64,000 nt of DNA, taken from Aliivibrio salmonicida LFI1238 (GTDB lineage Bacteria; Pseudomonadota; Gammaproteobacteria; Enterobacterales; Vibrionaceae). Below, piece after piece: positions 60,648 through 64,000 of the stretch. The notes below the pieces were generated by a model. It did not search any database. It was given only the letters and a program-made list of their open reading frames with translations, and had not been told where the DNA came from. Every line of letters starts with the position of its first letter. Within the stretch, counting starts at the first letter, position 1. The translations under genes were made by a program, and so were the position numbers. The stretch is from the NCBI RefSeq assembly GCF_000196495.1, contig NC_011312.1, positions 2,914,001-2,978,000 on the forward strand, in the 5' to 3' direction.

Positions 60648-63067
60648 TGACAACGTCTTTGGTGCAACGTCAGTTACATAAATTTGGTGGCAGCAGTCTT
60701 TCTGATCCTGAGTGTTATCGCCGTGTGGCAACCATCTTAAAAGAATATTCAAACGAGCATGATCTTGTTGTTGTTTCTGCCGCGGGTAATACAACAAACC
60801 GTATTCTTGAATGGATTGATAACTTATCTAAAGATGGTCGTTTGGCTCACGATACATTGGAGTCTTTGCGTCATTATCAGCAACAGTTAATTTCTGAATT
60901 GTTAGAGCCAGATCAGGCGGAAGTATTGCAGGCATTGTTGCATAAAGAGTTGATTGCAATCGGTCAATTACATGCTCCGCTAAATGAAGTTCAACAAGCC
61001 GATGTGCTTGGTCATGGTGAAATATGGTCGTCTCGTTTGTTGTCGGCTTATTTAAACCAGATTGAATTAAAATCGGCACCGTTGGATTCTCGCCATTTTT
61101 TAAGAGCAGAAAGAGGGGCTCAGCCTGAGGTTGATCGTGTTCTTTCATGGCCTTTATTTAAAGAACAAATAGCACAACACCCTCATGGCCGTCTTGTTAT
61201 TACTGGATTTATGGCCCGTGACCAAAAGGGTGAAACCGTATTATTAGGGCGTAATGGATCGGATTACTCAGCAACTATGATTGGTGCATTAGCTGAAGTT
61301 TCTCGTGTTACGATTTGGAGTGATGTTGCTGGGGTATTTAGTGCGGATCCTAGAAAAGTGGAAGACGCTTGTTTATTGCCGCTACTTCGTTTGGATGAAG
61401 CCAGTGAATTGGCTCGTTTAGCTGCCCCTGTTTTACATAGCAGAACATTACAGCCAGTAGCGCAAAGTGCGTTAGATTTGAGTCTACGTTGCAGTTATCA
61501 ACCAGAATCGGGTTCAACACGCATTGAACGTGTCTTGGCCTCTGGTCGTGGCGCTAAAATTGTTACTTCGTTGGATGATGTGTACTTAATTCAACTTGGC
61601 TTTGGCCGTGGGCAAGATTTTGAACGAGCTCAAACCGAGGTGCTTTCTCTTTTAACTCGTGCTCAACTTCAACCTCTTGCGTTAGAAGCACAAGCCGATA
61701 AATTTACTTTATTACTTGCCTACACTTCAGAGATCGTCAGTGATGCTTTAGATATGCTGCAAAATACAGCGGTGCATGCTGAAATTAAATTAAAAGAAGG
61801 GTACTCAATGGTTGCAGCAGTAGGTGCTGGTGTAACGGCTAATGCCATTCATAGCCATGGTTTTTACCATCAATTAAAAAATAGACCTTTAGAGTTTGTG
61901 TGTGAATCGGAATCAGGGTTAAGTCTTGTTGCTATTCTTCGTAAATTAGACACCGATGAATTGATCAATGAGATTCATACCAGTTTATTTCAAGCTCAGA
62001 AACGAGTTGGCCTTGTTTTGTGTGGTCACGGTAATATTGGTGCGCAGTGGCTTACATTGTTTACTCAGCAAAAACGAATTTTAGAAAAACGTCGAGGCAT
62101 GATTTTTTCATTAGTCGGAGTCGTTGACAGTCATCGATACTGGTTCGATTTTGACGGTATCGATAGTGCATCGGTAGTCAGCCATTTTGATGATGAAGCG
62201 GTGAGCTACGAAGAATTTGAATGGATTGAAAAAATCGGTTCAGTCCAAGGATACGATGACGTTGTTATTTTAGATGTAACGGCAAGCTCTGAGCTTGCAA
62301 GTCAATACACTAAAATTGCAGAACAAGGCATGCACTTGATCTCTGCAAATAAGGTCGCTGGTTCAGCACCAAGTCATGAATATCAAGCGGTTGTTGATGC
62401 GTTTGCAAAAACCGGTCGACATTGGTTATACAATGCAACGGTTGGCGCGGGATTACCAATTAATCATACTGTGCAAGATTTGCGTGAAAGCGGAGACAGC
62501 ATTGTTGCACTCTCTGGGATCTTTTCTGGCACTCTTTCTTGGTTATTCCAACAATATACTGGAGAGACTCCCTTTACTGAGTTAGTCGATTTAGCATGGC
62601 AACAAGGATTGACAGAGCCAGATCCTAGGCATGATTTAGATGGTTCCGATGTAATGAGAAAGCTTGTTATTTTGGCAAGAGAGTCAGGGTTACAAATCGA
62701 ACCGAATCAAATCGAAGTCGAATCGTTGGTTCCCGCCGAATTACAGCAAGTGAGTCTTGATGACTTCTTGGCAAAAGGTGATGCCTTAAATGAAGCATTA
62801 TCGGAACGTTTGGAACAAGCGCAGCGAGAACAAAAAGTACTTCGTTATGTTGCCCGTTTGAATAAAAATGGCAGTGCAACGGTTGGGATTGAAGCGCTGT
62901 CTGAACATCATGCATTGGCTAATTTATTACCGTGCGATAATATTTTTGCGATTGAAAGTCAGTGGTATAAAGATAACCCTTTAGTGATAAGAGGGCCAGG
63001 CGCCGGAAGAGAGGTTACCGCTGGAGCAATCCAGTCTGATTTGAATAAAATTTCAGCGTTATTTTAA
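60647..63067 (+). CDS. metL: Bifunctional aspartokinase II/homoserine dehydrogenase II
   Basis: The 806-residue fusion catalyses aspartate phosphorylation and homoserine formation for methionine. The aspartokinase domain begins HKFGGSSLSDPECY and has FMARDQKGETVLLGRNGSDYSA near residue 195. A degenerate ACT region follows (about 310-450). The homoserine dehydrogenase domain starts near 465 with GLVLCGHGNIGAQWL, with ANKVAGSAP and the signature EPDPRHDLDGSDVMRKL near 655. It is translationally coupled to metB. Confidence 0.97.
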   Translation: MTTSLVQRQLHKFGGSSLSDPECYRRVATILKEYSNEHDLVVVSAAGNTTNRILEWIDNLSKDGRLAHDTLESLRHYQQQLISELLEPDQAEVLQALLHKELIAIGQLHAPLNEVQQADVLGHGEIWSSRLLSAYLNQIELKSAPLDSRHFLRAERGAQPEVDRVLSWPLFKEQIAQHPHGRLVITGFMARDQKGETVLLGRNGSDYSATMIGALAEVSRVTIWSDVAGVFSADPRKVEDACLLPLLRLDEASELARLAAPVLHSRTLQPVAQSALDLSLRCSYQPESGSTRIERVLASGRGAKIVTSLDDVYLIQLGFGRGQDFERAQTEVLSLLTRAQLQPLALEAQADKFTLLLAYTSEIVSDALDMLQNTAVHAEIKLKEGYSMVAAVGAGVTANAIHSHGFYHQLKNRPLEFVCESESGLSLVAILRKLDTDELINEIHTSLFQAQKRVGLVLCGHGNIGAQWLTLFTQQKRILEKRRGMIFSLVGVVDSHRYWFDFDGIDSASVVSHFDDEAVSYEEFEWIEKIGSVQGYDDVVILDVTASSELASQYTKIAEQGMHLISANKVAGSAPSHEYQAVVDAFAKTGRHWLYNATVGAGLPINHTVQDLRESGDSIVALSGIFSGTLSWLFQQYTGETPFTELVDLAWQQGLTEPDPRHDLDGSDVMRKLVILARESGLQIEPNQIEVESLVPAELQQVSLDDFLAKGDALNEALSERLEQAQREQKVLRYVARLNKNGSATVGIEALSEHHALANLLPCDNIFAIESQWYKDNPLVIRGPGAGREVTAGAIQSDLNKISALF

Positions 63068-63103
63068 CCAAATGTAATACTTATTAACGTTTCGTTATAT
63101 TTT

Positions 63104-63131
63104 AAACCATGCCATGTTGCATGGTTTTTTT
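63104..63131 (+). terminator. Terminator of metBL
   Basis: AAACCATG and CATGGTTT pair around a short loop (CCATGTTG), followed by TTTTT. It is 37 bp after metL. Confidence 0.9.
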
Positions 63132-63267
63132 CGTTTAACGTAGGAAAAATCGGAAACTATTGATATTTAGGTTATTTTATGTTTTTTCCTAATTGATTGA
63201 TTTGTAAATAAAATTAATCGGTTAACTTTGATTAAGCATAAATTAAAATTAAAATCTGTTACGTGCT
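63132..63267 (+). other. AT-rich region upstream of the short ORF and leuO
   Basis: Strongly AT-rich DNA without an evident gene, as expected for an H-NS- or LeuO-controlled promoter. A TATAAT occurs further on at 63343-63348, but its -35 is poor. Confidence 0.5.
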
Positions 63268-63408
63268 ATGGATTTTGTAAATCTATTCAGTGATTATGTT
63301 GAACAGTTGGCTAGCATACGTTCTGTCAATAACGTGTATAACTATAATAATATGCAGCTTACTTTTTCTTATTTTAATAATTTGCTGAAAAATAGAGAGA
63401 GCCTTTAA
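63268..63408 (+). CDS. Possible 46-residue ORF abutting leuO
   Basis: An ATG-started frame runs 46 codons (MDFVNLFSDYVEQLASIRSV..., Asn- and Tyr-rich, ending LLKNRESL) to a TAA at 63406-63408, directly before the leuO ATG at 63409 and in the same frame. There is no clear ribosome site. It may be a leader or uORF of leuO or a chance frame; I do not recognise it. Confidence 0.3.
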   Translation: MDFVNLFSDYVEQLASIRSVNNVYNYNNMQLTFSYFNNLLKNRESL

Positions 63409-64000
63409 ATGAGTATGTCTGAATTTTCCTCTGCATCTAATAGCGTTAGAGCAGAACAAGTATTACGTGGAGTAGATTTAAATCTACTGACTGTTTTTGA
63501 TGCAGTAATGCAAGAGCAAAATATTACTCGAGCAGCTCAAAACCTAGGTATGTCACAACCGGCAGTGAGTAATGCGGTATCACGACTAAAAGTGATGTTT
63601 AATGATGAACTCTTTATTCGCCATGGTCGTGGTATTCAACCAACGCAACGTGCTCGTCAATTATTCGCACCAATGCGTCAAGCACTGCAATTGGTAAAAA
63701 ATGAATTACCAAGTTCGACGTTTATTCCTGAAACATCAATGAGACAATTTAAGCTCTCAATTTGTAGCCCTTCGGATATTCGTTTTGCTCCACGAATCAT
63801 GAGAGATATTCAGCAAAAATCGCCTCATATTAGTTTAAAGTTGTCTGGTGAACATGAAGCGGATATTGCTCAAAAGCTTCGTTATCAAGAAATTGACTTT
63901 GTGATTGATTATGTTCGTTTTGACGAACCTGGTTTTATGAGCACTGAGTTATTTACTGATGAATTAGTGGTTGTTGCTGCCGTTAATCACCCTCGAATTC
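63409..64000 (+). CDS. leuO: LysR-family regulator LeuO (5' part; gene continues off the right edge)
   Basis: The window holds the first about 197 codons. The N-terminal extension is followed by a LysR HTH in LRGVDLNLLTVFDAVMQEQN, then TRAAQNLGMSQPAVSNAVSR. The start of the effector domain (FKLSICSPSDIRFAPRIM) is visible. The sequence fits LeuO, a global regulator that counteracts H-NS and acts in virulence and acid response in vibrios. It starts after an AGAGAGAGCC site. Its normal neighbours (leuABCD) would be outside the window. Confidence 0.88.
   Translation, partial: MSMSEFSSASNSVRAEQVLRGVDLNLLTVFDAVMQEQNITRAAQNLGMSQPAVSNAVSRLKVMFNDELFIRHGRGIQPTQRARQLFAPMRQALQLVKNELPSSTFIPETSMRQFKLSICSPSDIRFAPRIMRDIQQKSPHISLKLSGEHEADIAQKLRYQEIDFVIDYVRFDEPGFMSTELFTDELVVVAAVNHPRI

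Noticed and set aside
1..64000. CRISPR array, prophage, integron or defence island
   Set aside because: No spaced direct repeats, phage structural genes, integrase or known defence genes were found; the window is mostly core housekeeping genes plus three IS elements.

Overview
The window looks like chromosomal DNA of a Vibrionaceae bacterium, most likely Aliivibrio. It is AT-rich, carries the Vibrio-type argH-argA fusion and a peroxiredoxin-glutaredoxin fusion next to oxyR, and keeps the gene order known from vibrios. The insertion sequences, the IS-broken pilQ and a frameshifted porin-like gene suggest a lineage with active gene decay, such as A. salmonicida or relatives. The species call is inference. 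No defence island, CRISPR array, prophage or integron was seen.

Layout. 1-2.4 kb: folK (partial), folB, plsY, tsaD. 2.4-7.2 kb: the macromolecular synthesis operon rpsU-yqeY-dnaG-rpoD, then tRNA-Ile2(CAU). 7.2-17.7 kb: a small membrane protein, a frameshifted outer-membrane protein gene, an acyl-CoA ligase, pykF, a GntR regulator with a striking leader hairpin, a 43-residue membrane protein, a diguanylate cyclase and ilvIH. 17.8-20.1 kb: IS66 copy A, without target duplication, beside an argH that has no argCBG partner in this window. 20.2-26 kb: argH(A), a small zinc-ribbon membrane protein, and a redox group (lipoamide-dehydrogenase-like flavoprotein, Prx-Grx, oxyR). 26-34.1 kb: mrcA and the divergent pilMNOPQ operon, with pilQ split by a 1001-bp IS982 element. 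34.3-41.7 kb: aroK-aroB-damX-dam, rpe-gph-trpS and pabA. 41.9-44.2 kb: IS66 copy B with a perfect 8-bp target duplication. 44.3-49 kb: argD/astC-astA-astD and a DUF1338 gene (arginine catabolism). 49-57 kb: crp, an OsmC protein, hslVU, ftsN, cytR, priA and rpmE. 57.3-64 kb: malic enzyme, metJ, metBL and the start of leuO.

Regulation visible in the DNA includes six tandem MetJ boxes between metJ and metB, a near-perfect sigma-32 promoter before hslVU, CRP palindromes upstream of crp/osmC and of cytR, an OxyR-like array between prx-grx and oxyR, and a consensus sigma-70 promoter leading into a nested hairpin upstream of the GntR gene.

The clearest evolutionary events are three. pilQ is inactivated by IS982 with a 6-bp duplication, and removing the element restores the frame exactly. 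A probable IS66-mediated rearrangement lies at argH. A one-base frameshift breaks the porin-like gene. The most novel-looking small signals are the GntR leader structure, a perfect 17-bp-arm palindrome inside the IS66 tnpA gene, and two short ORFs (43 and 46 codons).
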